40,141 bases of DNA from Bacteroidales bacterium (GCA_028702675.1 JAQVOJ010000015.1:1-40141), one strand, 5' to 3'; counted from the stretch's first letter, positions 26,402-35,361 are shown. The notes: generated by a model not told the origin, from the sequence alone. A program made the numbers and translations.

Positions 26402-26615
26402 TAATAATTGGGTATCGGTATATTCTAACAAACAAATGTATCTTGTAGAAATGGCAAAACAGATGCTACTTGATCACGATATAAATGCTGTAGTTTTTAA
26501 TAATAAAGATTCGGCATATTTATTTGGATACATAGAAATACATGTACCAAAAGAAGATGCTAAAACTGCAAAATACCTTATTGAGCAGTTCGAAAACAAT
26601 CTACAAATTGACTAA
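26394..26615 (+). CDS. DUF2007-like small protein
   Basis: The 73-residue protein resembles the DUF2007 (putative signal-transducing) family. It reads WVSVYSNKQMYLVEMAKQML, then a loop to the strand INAVVFNNKDSA, and ends with HVPKEDAKTAKYLIEQFE. That is a compact ferredoxin-like strand-helix-strand layout. The family function is unknown. It sits between ftsH and cdsA with eight-base overlaps on both sides, as in many Bacteroidota, which suggests a link to membrane quality control or lipid synthesis, but that is inference. Confidence 0.78.
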   Translation: MNDNNWVSVYSNKQMYLVEMAKQMLLDHDINAVVFNNKDSAYLFGYIEIHVPKEDAKTAKYLIEQFENNLQID

Positions 26616-27414
26616 ACTATATATAAGAAGTATTACAGGAATTGTATTTGCTTCAATAAGTATTGCTGCAATATTAATTGGCGAATATACCTATCTTATA
26701 TTTATATTGTTTGTTTGCTCTACAGCTCTTTTTGAGTTTTACAATATTATTAGAAAAAACTCTAAATATGTAAATCCTATTTTAGGAATAATAAATGCCT
26801 TGTTAATTATTATATCAGCTTATAGCTATATCAAGACTAATAGTAATCTTATACTTTTACTTTGTTTTTCTCCGATTGTTTTAATCCCTATAATTTCATT
26901 TATTATAAGTAAAAACAAAATAATTCTATCATCTGTTAATACTTTATTAGGACTTATATACATAGTTGTACCATCTGTTCTGAGTTTATCATTATTGTTT
27001 GAAGAAGGCACTTACAAACCTATATTATTATTAGAAGTATTAGTATTAATTTGGGTTTTTGATATTATGGCATACGTAACCGGTAGTTTATTAGGCAAAA
27101 CCAAAATGGTTCCAAAAATTTCACCTAAGAAAACATGGGAGGGCTTTGCCGGAGGAGTAGTATTTACAATTGCTGCAAGCTTTTTAATATGGAAACACAT
27201 TCCTACTTTAAGCTTATTAAATCATTTTTTAATAGCTGTAACTGTTGTAATATTTGCAACTCCTGGCGATTTATTGGAATCGTACTTTAAACGAAAAGCT
27301 AATATTAAAGATAGCGGTAATATTCTTCCAGGACATGGTGGTATCCTCGACCGATTTGATAGTTTCTTTATGGTTATACCTTTTGTCTGGGTAGTTCTAA
27401 AGATTGTAGGATAG
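26608..27414 (+). CDS. cdsA: Phosphatidate cytidylyltransferase
   Basis: CdsA makes CDP-diacylglycerol from phosphatidic acid and CTP, the precursor of phosphatidylethanolamine and phosphatidylglycerol. The 268-residue membrane protein has about seven hydrophobic segments and the C-terminal signature SYFKRKANIKDSGNILPGHG followed by GILDRFDS (Lys, Asp and the final Asp pair bind metal and CTP). The TTG at 26608 is chosen. It gives LTKLYIRSITGIVFAS, the usual CdsA beginning, and an eight-base overlap with the upstream gene. An ATG at 26542 would bury 66 bases of the DUF2007 gene and add an atypical leader. Confidence 0.92.
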   Translation: MTKLYIRSITGIVFASISIAAILIGEYTYLIFILFVCSTALFEFYNIIRKNSKYVNPILGIINALLIIISAYSYIKTNSNLILLLCFSPIVLIPIISFIISKNKIILSSVNTLLGLIYIVVPSVLSLSLLFEEGTYKPILLLEVLVLIWVFDIMAYVTGSLLGKTKMVPKISPKKTWEGFAGGVVFTIAASFLIWKHIPTLSLLNHFLIAVTVVIFATPGDLLESYFKRKANIKDSGNILPGHGGILDRFDSFFMVIPFVWVVLKIVG

Positions 27415-27464
27415 CTGAATTACGAATATTGAACTTTTTATGTTTCAATCTTTATTCAGTTTTT
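27415..27464 (+). terminator. Probable intrinsic terminator after cdsA
   Basis: Immediately after the cdsA stop there is an interrupted hairpin. The outer arms are CTGAAT (27415-27420) and ATTCAG (27454-27459), and the inner arms are ATTGAA (27428-27433) and TTCAAT (27444-27449). Five T residues follow directly (27460-27464). It faces the convergent GH25 gene and would end the rsfS-ftsH-cdsA transcript. Confidence 0.5.
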
Positions 27465-27475
27465 GCTTTTCTATT

Positions 27476-28261
27476 TTATTTAATGTTAAGCTTTTGCAGT
27501 TCTTTTTTATCGCAACAAAAAACATTAATATCAACGGGAGTTTCTATGCCAGAAACAATTCCTCGATCAGTAAATTGCCAAAACATCCAGTTTTCGTTAA
27601 TATCTGACGGATTCCCTTCTACATTATACCATGCTATCCAAACTGTGTATTTATCAAAGCGGCTATCGTTACGAATTTGATTTTCGTAAAAGCTTTTATA
27701 AGTATAGATAATTGGAGTAACTCCATAAAATCTTTCACAAACCATCAAAAATTTTAGCACTCCGGTAAGCAAACTACTAACACTTTGTATACTGCTATAC
27801 CTTTCAATATCAACGACTGGGGGTAAATCTCCCTTCTTAAGCCTAACATGCTCTACAAAATTGGAAACCTGATCAAGCGAGTTTTCGTTTGGCCGATAGT
27901 AGTGATATGCACCGCACACAAAACCGTGTTTATGAGCCTCTTCCCAGTTGTAATCAAACTTAGTATCTTTTTTATTTTTACCGGCTGTAGCTCTTATAAA
28001 AACAAACTGTATATCTGTTTCGTTTGCAAGCTTTTCCCAATCTATATCTTCCTGATATTCTGACACATCAATTCCATAGTTTTCGTATTGCTTTAATTTA
28101 GACTGATACCATGCTAAATGTTGAGCACCCTCGCTAGGTCTATTTAATAGCTTTTGTATATCATAACGAAAAAACCATGTTGTTGCTAATGCAAATGCGA
28201 GTATCACCCATAAGATACCTAAGTTTCGTTTTTTTCTTTTTTTACGTTTAGCTGCGTTCAT
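27476..28261 (-). CDS. Membrane-anchored GH25 lysozyme-like muramidase
   Basis: The 261-residue protein has a strongly basic start (MNAAKRKKRKKR) and a single hydrophobic segment (about 14-31) that looks like a signal anchor. It is followed by a glycoside hydrolase family 25 domain: YGIDVSEYQEDIDW (62-75, with D65), FVFIRATAGKNKKD, CGAYHYYRP and PPVVDIERY (147-155, with D151 and E153 as the catalytic pair). GH25 enzymes cleave the MurNAc-GlcNAc bond of peptidoglycan. The anchor suggests it works in the periplasm. The start overlaps the asd stop by one base, so asd and this gene are coupled. Confidence 0.9.
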   Translation of the reverse strand: MNAAKRKKRKKRNLGILWVILAFALATTWFFRYDIQKLLNRPSEGAQHLAWYQSKLKQYENYGIDVSEYQEDIDWEKLANETDIQFVFIRATAGKNKKDTKFDYNWEEAHKHGFVCGAYHYYRPNENSLDQVSNFVEHVRLKKGDLPPVVDIERYSSIQSVSSLLTGVLKFLMVCERFYGVTPIIYTYKSFYENQIRNDSRFDKYTVWIAWYNVEGNPSDINENWMFWQFTDRGIVSGIETPVDINVFCCDKKELQKLNIK

Positions 28262-29250
28262 TAAACAAATTTACTTCTTATCAAGTAATTTGCTATCTGA
28301 ACGGCATTTGTTGCGGCACCTTTACGCAAATTATCGGCAACAATCCATAAGTTAATAGCGTTTCTACAAGATTCGTCCTTACGAATTCGCCCAACAAATA
28401 CAGCATCTTTGTTTTCTGCCCACAAAGGCATTGGATATATATTGCTATGAGGCATATCTTTAACCGTAATTCCGGGAAATTCTGACAAAATATTTCTGAC
28501 TTCAGATACATCGGGTTCATTTACAAACTCAGCATTTACCGCCATAGAGTGTCCTCCTTTTACAGGAACTCTAACAACAGTAGCCGTTACTCCTAATTCG
28601 CAAATATCCATGATTTTACGAGTTTCGTACAGCAATTTTAATTCTTCTTCGGTATATCCATTTTGTTTAAAATCTCCTCCGTGAGGCAAACAATTCAAAT
28701 CTATTTGATGTGGGTAAGCATCATTGTTTTTAATTCCTTCTCGCTCGCTTAATAACTGCCTTAAGCCTTTGTTGCCTGAACCTGTAACAGATTGATATGT
28801 TGACACAACAACACGTTTTAATTCATAATGCTTGTGAAGAGGCCACAAAGCCATTACCATTTGTATTGTGCTACAATTAGGATTTGCAATAATTTTATCG
28901 TTTGAATTAATGATTTCTGCATTAATTTCAGGAACAATTAGTTTAATATTATTCTCCATTCTCCATGCCGAAGAATTATCAATAACAAAACATCCTTTTT
29001 CGGCAAATTTTGGAGCATATTGCAATGAAATAGCTTTACCCGCCGAGAAAATTGCTATATCCGGTTTTTTATCAATAGCTGAATCAATACTTTCTATTAT
29101 AAACTCTTGTTTTTCAAAATCAATAGTATTACCAACATTTTTTTCGGATGCAACTAAAATAAGTTCATCATAAGGTAAAGTTCGTTCGTGCAGCACCTCA
29201 AGCATTTTTCTTCCTACCATTCCGGTAGCTCCAATTATTGCCAATTTCAT
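28261..29250 (-). CDS. asd: Aspartate-semialdehyde dehydrogenase
   Basis: Asd reduces aspartyl phosphate to aspartate semialdehyde for lysine, diaminopimelate, threonine and methionine synthesis. The 329-residue length is normal. The NADP-binding motif is IIGATGMVGRKML (5-17), the catalytic cysteine is C126 in ANPNCSTIQ, and the substrate-binding segment VRVPVKGGHSMAVN carries the conserved Arg and His. The gene lies downstream of mfd with 74 bases between. The GH25 muramidase gene is coupled to its stop, pairing diaminopimelate supply with a cell-wall enzyme. Confidence 0.96.
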   Translation of the reverse strand: MKLAIIGATGMVGRKMLEVLHERTLPYDELILVASEKNVGNTIDFEKQEFIIESIDSAIDKKPDIAIFSAGKAISLQYAPKFAEKGCFVIDNSSAWRMENNIKLIVPEINAEIINSNDKIIANPNCSTIQMVMALWPLHKHYELKRVVVSTYQSVTGSGNKGLRQLLSEREGIKNNDAYPHQIDLNCLPHGGDFKQNGYTEEELKLLYETRKIMDICELGVTATVVRVPVKGGHSMAVNAEFVNEPDVSEVRNILSEFPGITVKDMPHSNIYPMPLWAENKDAVFVGRIRKDESCRNAINLWIVADNLRKGAATNAVQIANYLIRSKFV

Positions 29251-29324
29251 AATATCTTCAAAAATTAGTTATTATTAGTCAATCACTTATCTTCTTTCAA
29301 TCTTCAATATTTTGAACAATAAAA

Positions 29325-32300
29325 TTAATCAATATTATTAATGCTGAAATAAATTCTACTAAGAAACTCCAAATAATCTCGAATATGTTTACCTCCTTTG
29401 AAGCGTAACGAAAGTTTATTGTTAGTTTCTTTTATTTGCAATTGATGAGGATTGTTTTGCACATATCTAATAATACTTGCAAAAACCTTTGAGTTATAAT
29501 AGTTAGATTGCTGATTTAGTGGAAAATACGCAATAAACAATCCATTTTTTATAACAATTTTCTGAAATCCGAGTTTTATTCCTGTCCGGCGTAGTCTAAC
29601 TACATTGAGCAGTTCCATAACTTCCTGCGGTGGTTTACCAAACCTATCAATAAGCTTTTCGGTAAACTCTAATAATTTTGTTTCATCATTAATATCATCT
29701 AATTGCCTGTATAGATTAATTCGTTCTGATGTACTTTGTACATATTCGGCGGGTAGCATAACCGGAAAATCGGTATCGATACTACAATCATCTATATATG
29801 TTTTTTCAGTTTGGTCGTTTTCTGTTTGTTCGGCATAAAATGATTTTAATTCATTTTCTTTAAGCTCCTGAAGTGCCTCGTTAAGTATTTTATTGTATGT
29901 TTCAAATCCTATGTTAGCAATAAAACCAGATTGGTCGGCGCCCAAAATGTCTCCGGCACCACGAATGTCTAAATCTTGTAAAGCAATATTAAAACCACTT
30001 CCCAATTCGCTATGTTCTTCAATTGCCCTCAATCTCCGTCTTGCATCAGATGTCATCATATTTAAAGGAGGAGCAAGTAAATAGCAAAATGCTTTTTTAT
30101 TGCTTCGCCCCACCCTACCTCGAAGTTGATGTAAGTCGCTTAAACCAAAGTTGTTAGCATTATTTATGATAATGGTATTTGCATTAGGAATATCAACACC
30201 ATTTTCTATAATTGCAGTACTTATTAAAACATCGAAATCGCCACGCATGAAACCCAAAACAACTTTTTCAAGAGTAGCACCGTCCATTTGCCCATGGGCA
30301 ACAGCAGTAGTAACATCAGGGCACTGGCGTGCAATTAAAGTTTGTATTTCGTAAATATTTTGAATTCTGTTATTAACAAAAAATACCTGTCCGTTACGGT
30401 TTACTTCATAATAAATAGCTTCTCTGATAATATCAGCATTAAAAGTGTGAAGCTCGGTAATAATTGGCTGCCGGTTCGGAGGAGGAGTATTGATGATGCT
30501 CAAATCGCGGGCACCCATTAACGAAAATTGTAAGGTACGAGGAATTGGAGTGGCTGTCATTGTTAAAGTATCAACGTTTAGCTTAATTTTTTTTAATTTT
30601 TCTTTTACAGCTACTCCAAATTTTTGTTCCTCATCAATTATAAGAAGTCCCAAGTCTTTGAATATAATGCTATTACTGACTAATTTATGAGTACCTATTA
30701 TGATATCAAGATTTCCTGCTTTTAGTTTATCAAGTACTAATTTATTTTCAGCAGAAGTACGCAGTCTGCTGATATAATCAATGCTAACAGGCAATCCTCG
30801 TAATCTTTCTTTAAAGGTTTCAAAATGTTGAAGTGCAAGAATAGTTGTTGGCACAAGCACAGCTACCTGTTTACTGTCGCAAACAGCTTTAAATGCAGCA
30901 CGAATAGCTACTTCTGTTTTTCCGAAACCTACATCGCCGCATATAAGCCTATCCATAGGAATACTCGATTCCATATCAGTTTTAACAGCTTCGAGAGCTT
31001 TTTCCTGGTCGGGAGTTTCTTCGTATATAAACGATGATTCTAATTCTTGTTGCAGATACGAGTCAGGAGAAAAAGCAAATCCATCCTGATCTTTTCTTTG
31101 AGCGTATAGCAATATTAGCTCTTTGGCAATATCTTTAACTCTGCTTTTAGTCTTTTCTTTTAATCTTTTCCAATGTCCGGAACCCAGTCTGTGTACTTTT
31201 GGCGGTTCGTCATCTTTACTACGATATTTCGAAATTCGATGTAGTGAATGGATATTTACAAAAAGTACATCGTTGTCGCCATACATAATACTAACCACTT
31301 CTTGCATTTTGCCATTATTTTCGATGGTGGTAAGACCTCCGAACTTACCTACTCCATTATCAATATGAACTACGTAATCGCCTTGTCGTAATGCATTTAG
31401 CTCTTGCAAACTTATTGCATCTTTTCGGGCAAAAGCTTTTTTAACTTTAAATCGGTGAAATCTTTCGAATAATTGATGATCGGTATAAACGCAAATTCGC
31501 TTATTATAATCGATAAAACCTTCGTGTAAAACAAAATTCCCTGGTACGAAACTAATGTTTTCGTTTTTGGTAATTAAAATTTCTTGTATTCTTTGAATTT
31601 GTTTTTCGTTTTCGGCTAAAATGTAATGAGTAAAACCTTCTTCTTTTTTCTGAATAATATCCTGAGCTAAAAGGTCGAAATTTTTACCAAAAGCAGGCTG
31701 CGGAAAAGTGTTAACATTTAGTTCATTAGCTTCTTTAAATAATAAATGCTGCCCCCATTCTGCCACAGAATATTCGCTTAATTTTTGTAAAATATCATTT
31801 GCATTATTAAGGTGTGTTTTGGGGTTTACCACAATTTCTGAATCATCTAATAGGTTTTCTTTATATCTGTTCAATGCAGCATTATAAGTATGTTCTATTT
31901 TGTCAATAATAAATTTTCCATCGCAGATCCAAATATTAGCAGATTTACTTATAAAATCTAAAAACGGAACTCGTTTTTCGTCAATAAGCTTTTCGTGGAT
32001 ATTAGGAACAATTCTAATTTTATTAATTTTATCAATAGACAATTGCGATTCGGCATCGAATGTTCTTATGCTCTCTATGGTATCGCCAAAGAAGTCGATT
32101 CTTACAGGATATTCAGAGCTGTAAGAAAAGACATCAATAATGCTTCCACGTACAGAATAAGTTCCCGGTTCGTAAACAAACTCGTCTCTCGAAAAGCCGT
32201 AAGTATTTAGTACCTCTATCACAAAATCCATTGATAATTTATCGGTTACCGACATCTCTAATGTGTTTGTTTTAAGTGCCTTACGATCTATTACCATTTC

Positions 32301-32687
32301 CATAATGGCACCCGGATAGCTTACAATTTGCCATGGTTTGCGACTATCGCTAATTTTACTTAAAACTTCGGTTTTTAAGACAATGTTTGTATTATCGGTT
32401 TTAACATATTCTACCGACCTTTTGTAGGATGAGGGAAAAAACAACACATATTCATCGCCGATAAGACGAATAAGGTCATCTCTAAAATATGCTGCCGACT
32501 CTCTTTCGGGAAGTATATATAAGCTTAAGCGTTTGTTATTTAGAAAACAAGCCGAAGCCTGTATTGCTGCTACCGAACCTGATACTCCCTTAAGGCTTAT
32601 AATTTTTTCATCTTTTGAGTCGAAAAAGCTATTTATTGTTCCTGTTTCAGAAGAATTTTGATATAGTTTTATTAATTGACTTTTCAC
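29325..32687 (-). CDS. mfd: Transcription-repair coupling factor
   Basis: Mfd removes RNA polymerase stalled at DNA lesions and recruits UvrA. The 1120-residue protein has the UvrB-like N-terminal region, a CarD-like RNA-polymerase interaction domain near ALRQGDYVVHIDNGVGKFGG, and a translocase with Walker A GDVGFGKTEVA (K590) and DEEQ (685-688). TATPIPRTLQ, GRVGRS and a C-terminal TRCF domain follow. All core motifs are intact. The start is a GTG at 32687, supported by alignment of the first ~40 residues with other Bacteroidota Mfd proteins (the KGVSGSVAAI segment). A promoter box ends four bases upstream of it. Confidence 0.95.
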   Translation of the reverse strand: MKSQLIKLYQNSSETGTINSFFDSKDEKIISLKGVSGSVAAIQASACFLNNKRLSLYILPERESAAYFRDDLIRLIGDEYVLFFPSSYKRSVEYVKTDNTNIVLKTEVLSKISDSRKPWQIVSYPGAIMEMVIDRKALKTNTLEMSVTDKLSMDFVIEVLNTYGFSRDEFVYEPGTYSVRGSIIDVFSYSSEYPVRIDFFGDTIESIRTFDAESQLSIDKINKIRIVPNIHEKLIDEKRVPFLDFISKSANIWICDGKFIIDKIEHTYNAALNRYKENLLDDSEIVVNPKTHLNNANDILQKLSEYSVAEWGQHLLFKEANELNVNTFPQPAFGKNFDLLAQDIIQKKEEGFTHYILAENEKQIQRIQEILITKNENISFVPGNFVLHEGFIDYNKRICVYTDHQLFERFHRFKVKKAFARKDAISLQELNALRQGDYVVHIDNGVGKFGGLTTIENNGKMQEVVSIMYGDNDVLFVNIHSLHRISKYRSKDDEPPKVHRLGSGHWKRLKEKTKSRVKDIAKELILLYAQRKDQDGFAFSPDSYLQQELESSFIYEETPDQEKALEAVKTDMESSIPMDRLICGDVGFGKTEVAIRAAFKAVCDSKQVAVLVPTTILALQHFETFKERLRGLPVSIDYISRLRTSAENKLVLDKLKAGNLDIIIGTHKLVSNSIIFKDLGLLIIDEEQKFGVAVKEKLKKIKLNVDTLTMTATPIPRTLQFSLMGARDLSIINTPPPNRQPIITELHTFNADIIREAIYYEVNRNGQVFFVNNRIQNIYEIQTLIARQCPDVTTAVAHGQMDGATLEKVVLGFMRGDFDVLISTAIIENGVDIPNANTIIINNANNFGLSDLHQLRGRVGRSNKKAFCYLLAPPLNMMTSDARRRLRAIEEHSELGSGFNIALQDLDIRGAGDILGADQSGFIANIGFETYNKILNEALQELKENELKSFYAEQTENDQTEKTYIDDCSIDTDFPVMLPAEYVQSTSERINLYRQLDDINDETKLLEFTEKLIDRFGKPPQEVMELLNVVRLRRTGIKLGFQKIVIKNGLFIAYFPLNQQSNYYNSKVFASIIRYVQNNPHQLQIKETNNKLSLRFKGGKHIRDYLEFLSRIYFSINNID

Positions 32688-32691
32688 GCTG

Positions 32692-32699
32692 CAAAAATA
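32692..32699 (-). promoter_or_regulatory. -7 promoter box for mfd, possibly leaderless
   Basis: Reads TATTTTTG on the minus strand, a perfect TAnnTTTG, ending four bases before the GTG start of mfd. Transcription would begin at or within a few bases of the start codon. No clear -33 TTG was found. Confidence 0.4.
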
Positions 32700-32873
32700 G
32701 TTGTGAAAGTTATATAGTCATATATTTTTAATAATTATTTTAGAATTTATCAAGAATTGTATAACCTACTATCAAACTTAAGCTACAAATACAAGCATAC
32801 TTTTTATTTAAATCGACTTATAATTCGATAGTAATTGAAACGATTAAATGTAATTATTTATTTGGATAATGTT

Positions 32874-33013
32874 TCGGTGCTCTGCTGAATGGTGGTGTAG
32901 AGTTTTTGTCATATTTGGAAATTATCTTACCTATAGTTTGAGGTACAGAGCACCGAGATATTGATAAAAATGCAACAATAACTAAAAATTAGGTACAGAA
33001 TACCGAAATATTT
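32874..33013. repeat. Palindrome plus imperfect direct repeat (REP-like)
   Basis: TCGGTGCTCTG (32874-32884) is repeated as its exact reverse complement CAGAGCACCGA (32946-32956), 61 bases apart. The right arm lies inside AGGTACAGAGCACCGAGATAT (32941-32961). Fifty bases on is a near copy, AGGTACAGAATACCGAAATAT (32991-33011), with three mismatches. The arms are richer in GC than their surroundings. This could be a REP-like element or a degraded non-autonomous mobile element. Confidence 0.55.
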
Positions 33014-33053
33014 AATATTTAAATATTAGAAAGGAGAGTTGCTTAATATAATC

Positions 33054-33277
33054 TAACCCGCATTATTCATCGCATTATTCTTGGCTGGCTCGTAACAAGT
33101 TGTTAGTCTGTGGATTGGCACGGTGCTTATGGTTTTATTATTAGCCAAATTTTGAGAAAGCTTACAATTATCTTTGTGCATCTGCTTCGTTGCAAAACTC
33201 TTGAAATATAAGGATATATCTGCAAGTTTCGACGCCTACCAGCTACACAAAGCTTATCGTATGAATAATGCGGGTTA
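33054..33277. mobile_element. Candidate 224-base MITE with 17-base terminal inverted repeats
   Basis: TAACCCGCATTATTCAT at 33054-33070 is exactly complementary to ATGAATAATGCGGGTTA at 33261-33277. The interior has no ORF and is less AT-rich than the flanks. If the outermost TA on each side is a target duplication, the true ends are 15-base repeats starting ACCCGC, a pattern seen with IS630/Tc1-type elements; this assignment is inference. A stable RNA or long hairpin is the alternative. Confidence 0.5.
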
Positions 33278-33362
33278 ACTCTTTTTGCAATTGCCTTTAT
33301 TTGCGTTTAAAGCACTAAATTGGATGCGTCCCAATTATAATTATAACAAGCTAACAGAATTC

Positions 33363-33848
33363 CTATTCGCTAAATCTTCCATCATCTTTATATGTTGTAG
33401 CCTTTTTTACATTGGTTTTTAGCCAACCTATACGTACATCATCGTAATTATCAAATGCAGGAACAAAAGGTTTAATGTCCAGCAATGGTGTGCCGTCCAG
33501 TATATCAAGCCCACTTACTTTAAGAATATTATTTTCTAGAGATTCTAATTTAACAATGCTTAGTCCGATAGGGTTTGGTCTGCTTGGACCCCGTATTGCA
33601 AATATTCCATGCTCAATATCATCCATAAATGGTTTTACCATTAAAGATTGCTTTTTTGCTAAATGAAAATGATAAAGCAGGAAAATGTGCGAAAATCCAT
33701 CTAAATCAGTTAAGCCCTCAGTATATTCATTGAAAACTTCAATTATACCATGAGATTCTTTGGCTCCTGTTGGTTGAATTGGTGTCCCTTTGGGGTTTTT
33801 AAAACTGGAGTGGATTATTCCGATTGGCGTGAAAACTATTTTATCCAT
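33363..33848 (-). CDS. trmO: tRNA N6-methyltransferase TrmO (TsaA family)
   Basis: TrmO uses S-adenosylmethionine to methylate the threonylcarbamoyladenosine at position 37 of tRNA-Thr. The 161-residue protein carries the family sequence: FTPIGIIHSSFKNPKGTPIQ (6-25), GFSHIFLLYHFH (51-62), IRGPSRPNPIGLSIVKLE (85-102) and LDILDGTPLLDIKPFVPAFD (114-133). The E. coli protein has an extra ~70-residue C-terminal domain. This short form, lacking that domain, is common in other bacteria and archaea, where the function is less certain. The membrane protein gene lies 12 bases upstream on the same strand. Confidence 0.85.
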   Translation of the reverse strand: MDKIVFTPIGIIHSSFKNPKGTPIQPTGAKESHGIIEVFNEYTEGLTDLDGFSHIFLLYHFHLAKKQSLMVKPFMDDIEHGIFAIRGPSRPNPIGLSIVKLESLENNILKVSGLDILDGTPLLDIKPFVPAFDNYDDVRIGWLKTNVKKATTYKDDGRFSE

Positions 33849-33860
33849 TTTTTTAATCTA

Positions 33861-35129
33861 CTATTTATACCCAAATATCAAAGGTAAAATAAATACAACA
33901 AATACTGTCCAGAAAGCATATACCGGCAAATATTTACTTATTACATATTCAAGTTTTTCAATTTCAGTATTTTTAAAATTAATTTTGAATAATTCAATCA
34001 TTATGAGCAATAGATTTACAAAAATCAAAATATTTGAACCTAGTACCACTATTCTGTTTGGTGTAAATCCGTATTCGCCAAGCCTGTAAAGAATAGCAGA
34101 TAAGGCGATAATGTCTATTATTAAAGTAATAATTGACAAAAGGAGTAATACTATTTCGTTGAATCGCTGTTTGTTTTTTTTCGATGTTTCTGATACCGAA
34201 AAAACAATAATTCCCATTACGGCAATCAGCATAATATTAAATATCAATAGAAAATCTCTATCATTATATGGGTCTTTTCCTGTTATTATGATACTTATGA
34301 GGTAAACAGTAAGAGTTACTAATACCAATGGGCTAAATATATTTGCAATAATTGGAGCAATTTTGTTAGAAATTGCCGAAAAATTCCGAACAATATAAGT
34401 AGCAACTATTGGTGCCGATACCAAGCCAATTATCACAATATATTCAAAATAGAATTCTTCAATATTAAGGTCAATTGCCATAAAAAGCCCTATTGTAATT
34501 GTGCTTAAAATACTTCCGGCGATTAGAATAATAGCCGTTAGAATGGCTAGATCGCCATTGTATTTTATAAAATCAATTCTTTTAATTCTATCCTTAATAT
34601 TAAAATCAATAAAAACTAAGCCATACAAGCACCATATTAAAAGTGGCATGTGTATGTAAACTAAATCTATGGTTTGGCTTGTTGTATTTGCAGGTAAAAT
34701 GTTTATGTAAATTGCCGATATTAAAAAGATTATTCCACCAATTACCAATCCTTTAATATTAACAAATTTACGAGAAACAATTATGTATAATGATAAACCT
34801 AAAAACAAAATCAATGCAGTATTTTGGGGATAAAAATATTCAGGTTTAACTAAATCGAAGAATTGAGGAATTTTAATCAAAAAACCGCTTAATAAACAAA
34901 TTATAATCAGTTTAAATATGTTTTCTGTTTTATTAGGCTTATTATCTGTTTTAGGTTTAGTAAATTCTAAACGAGATCTCCAAAATGCGGCAATTTGATA
35001 ATCTGCAATATCAGGATAAATCTCGAAGAAAGTTTTTTTGAATTCTTTTTTGTTTAGCCTGTATAGCTTTTCCAATTCTTGTGGTTCGTTTATAAGCGAC
35101 TTGATTTTTTCTTTCATCAATTCAAACAA
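33861..35129 (-). CDS. Multi-pass membrane protein, DUF4153-like
   Basis: The 422-residue protein starts with a soluble ~75-residue helical segment (LINEPQELEKLYRLNKKEFK) and continues with about eleven hydrophobic segments. Near the end is LYRLGEYGFTPNRIVVLGSN, close to the YGxTPNR signature of the DUF4153 membrane family of Bacteroidota. No transport or enzyme motif is visible, and function is unknown. It lies 12 bases before trmO on the same strand and may be cotranscribed. Assignment to DUF4153 rests on that one signature and the topology. Confidence 0.7.
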   Translation of the reverse strand: MFELMKEKIKSLINEPQELEKLYRLNKKEFKKTFFEIYPDIADYQIAAFWRSRLEFTKPKTDNKPNKTENIFKLIIICLLSGFLIKIPQFFDLVKPEYFYPQNTALILFLGLSLYIIVSRKFVNIKGLVIGGIIFLISAIYINILPANTTSQTIDLVYIHMPLLIWCLYGLVFIDFNIKDRIKRIDFIKYNGDLAILTAIILIAGSILSTITIGLFMAIDLNIEEFYFEYIVIIGLVSAPIVATYIVRNFSAISNKIAPIIANIFSPLVLVTLTVYLISIIITGKDPYNDRDFLLIFNIMLIAVMGIIVFSVSETSKKNKQRFNEIVLLLLSIITLIIDIIALSAILYRLGEYGFTPNRIVVLGSNILIFVNLLLIMIELFKINFKNTEIEKLEYVISKYLPVYAFWTVFVVFILPLIFGYK

Positions 35130-35323
35130 TTAGTGTAAGAAGTAAAACATACTGATACTTAACGTTATCAGGATTGGTTTTAGTTTGTTGTAAAGAGATT
35201 TTTGTTTAAGATTAACAAAAAACTATTGTTTTATATAATCAGAAGTTTACATTTTAAACATTTAGGATTAACACTTGTTTTTCAAACATGATAAATGAAT
35301 GTAAGTATTACAATCAATTTTTC

Positions 35324-35331
35324 TAATTTTA
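35324..35331 (+). promoter_or_regulatory. Weak -7 box upstream of the suf operon
   Basis: TAATTTTA differs from TAnnTTTG at the last base and ends 30 bases before the sufB ATG. The 232-base upstream region also has an AT-rich dyad, TTTTTGTT/AACAAAAA (35199-35221). I saw no recognisable IscR/Rrf2-type site. Confidence 0.3.
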
Positions 35332-35361
35332 CATCTCTGTTTTTTAAAAAATAATATTAAG

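Larger units (their letters stand above)
32688..33362. other. 675-base gene-free region with two inverted-repeat structures
   Basis: No supported coding gene lies between mfd and trmO. The region holds a palindrome/direct-repeat set at 32874-33013 and a 224-base element with 17-base inverted ends at 33054-33277, listed separately. The remaining ~100 bases next to mfd are very AT-rich with the mfd promoter box, and the ~85 bases next to trmO show nothing recognisable. Confidence 0.6.

Noticed and set aside
26542-26607. ATG start for cdsA giving a 290-residue protein
   Set aside because: It overlaps 74 bases of the DUF2007 gene and adds a Lys/Ser-rich leader unlike CdsA; the TTG at 26608 gives the family N terminus.
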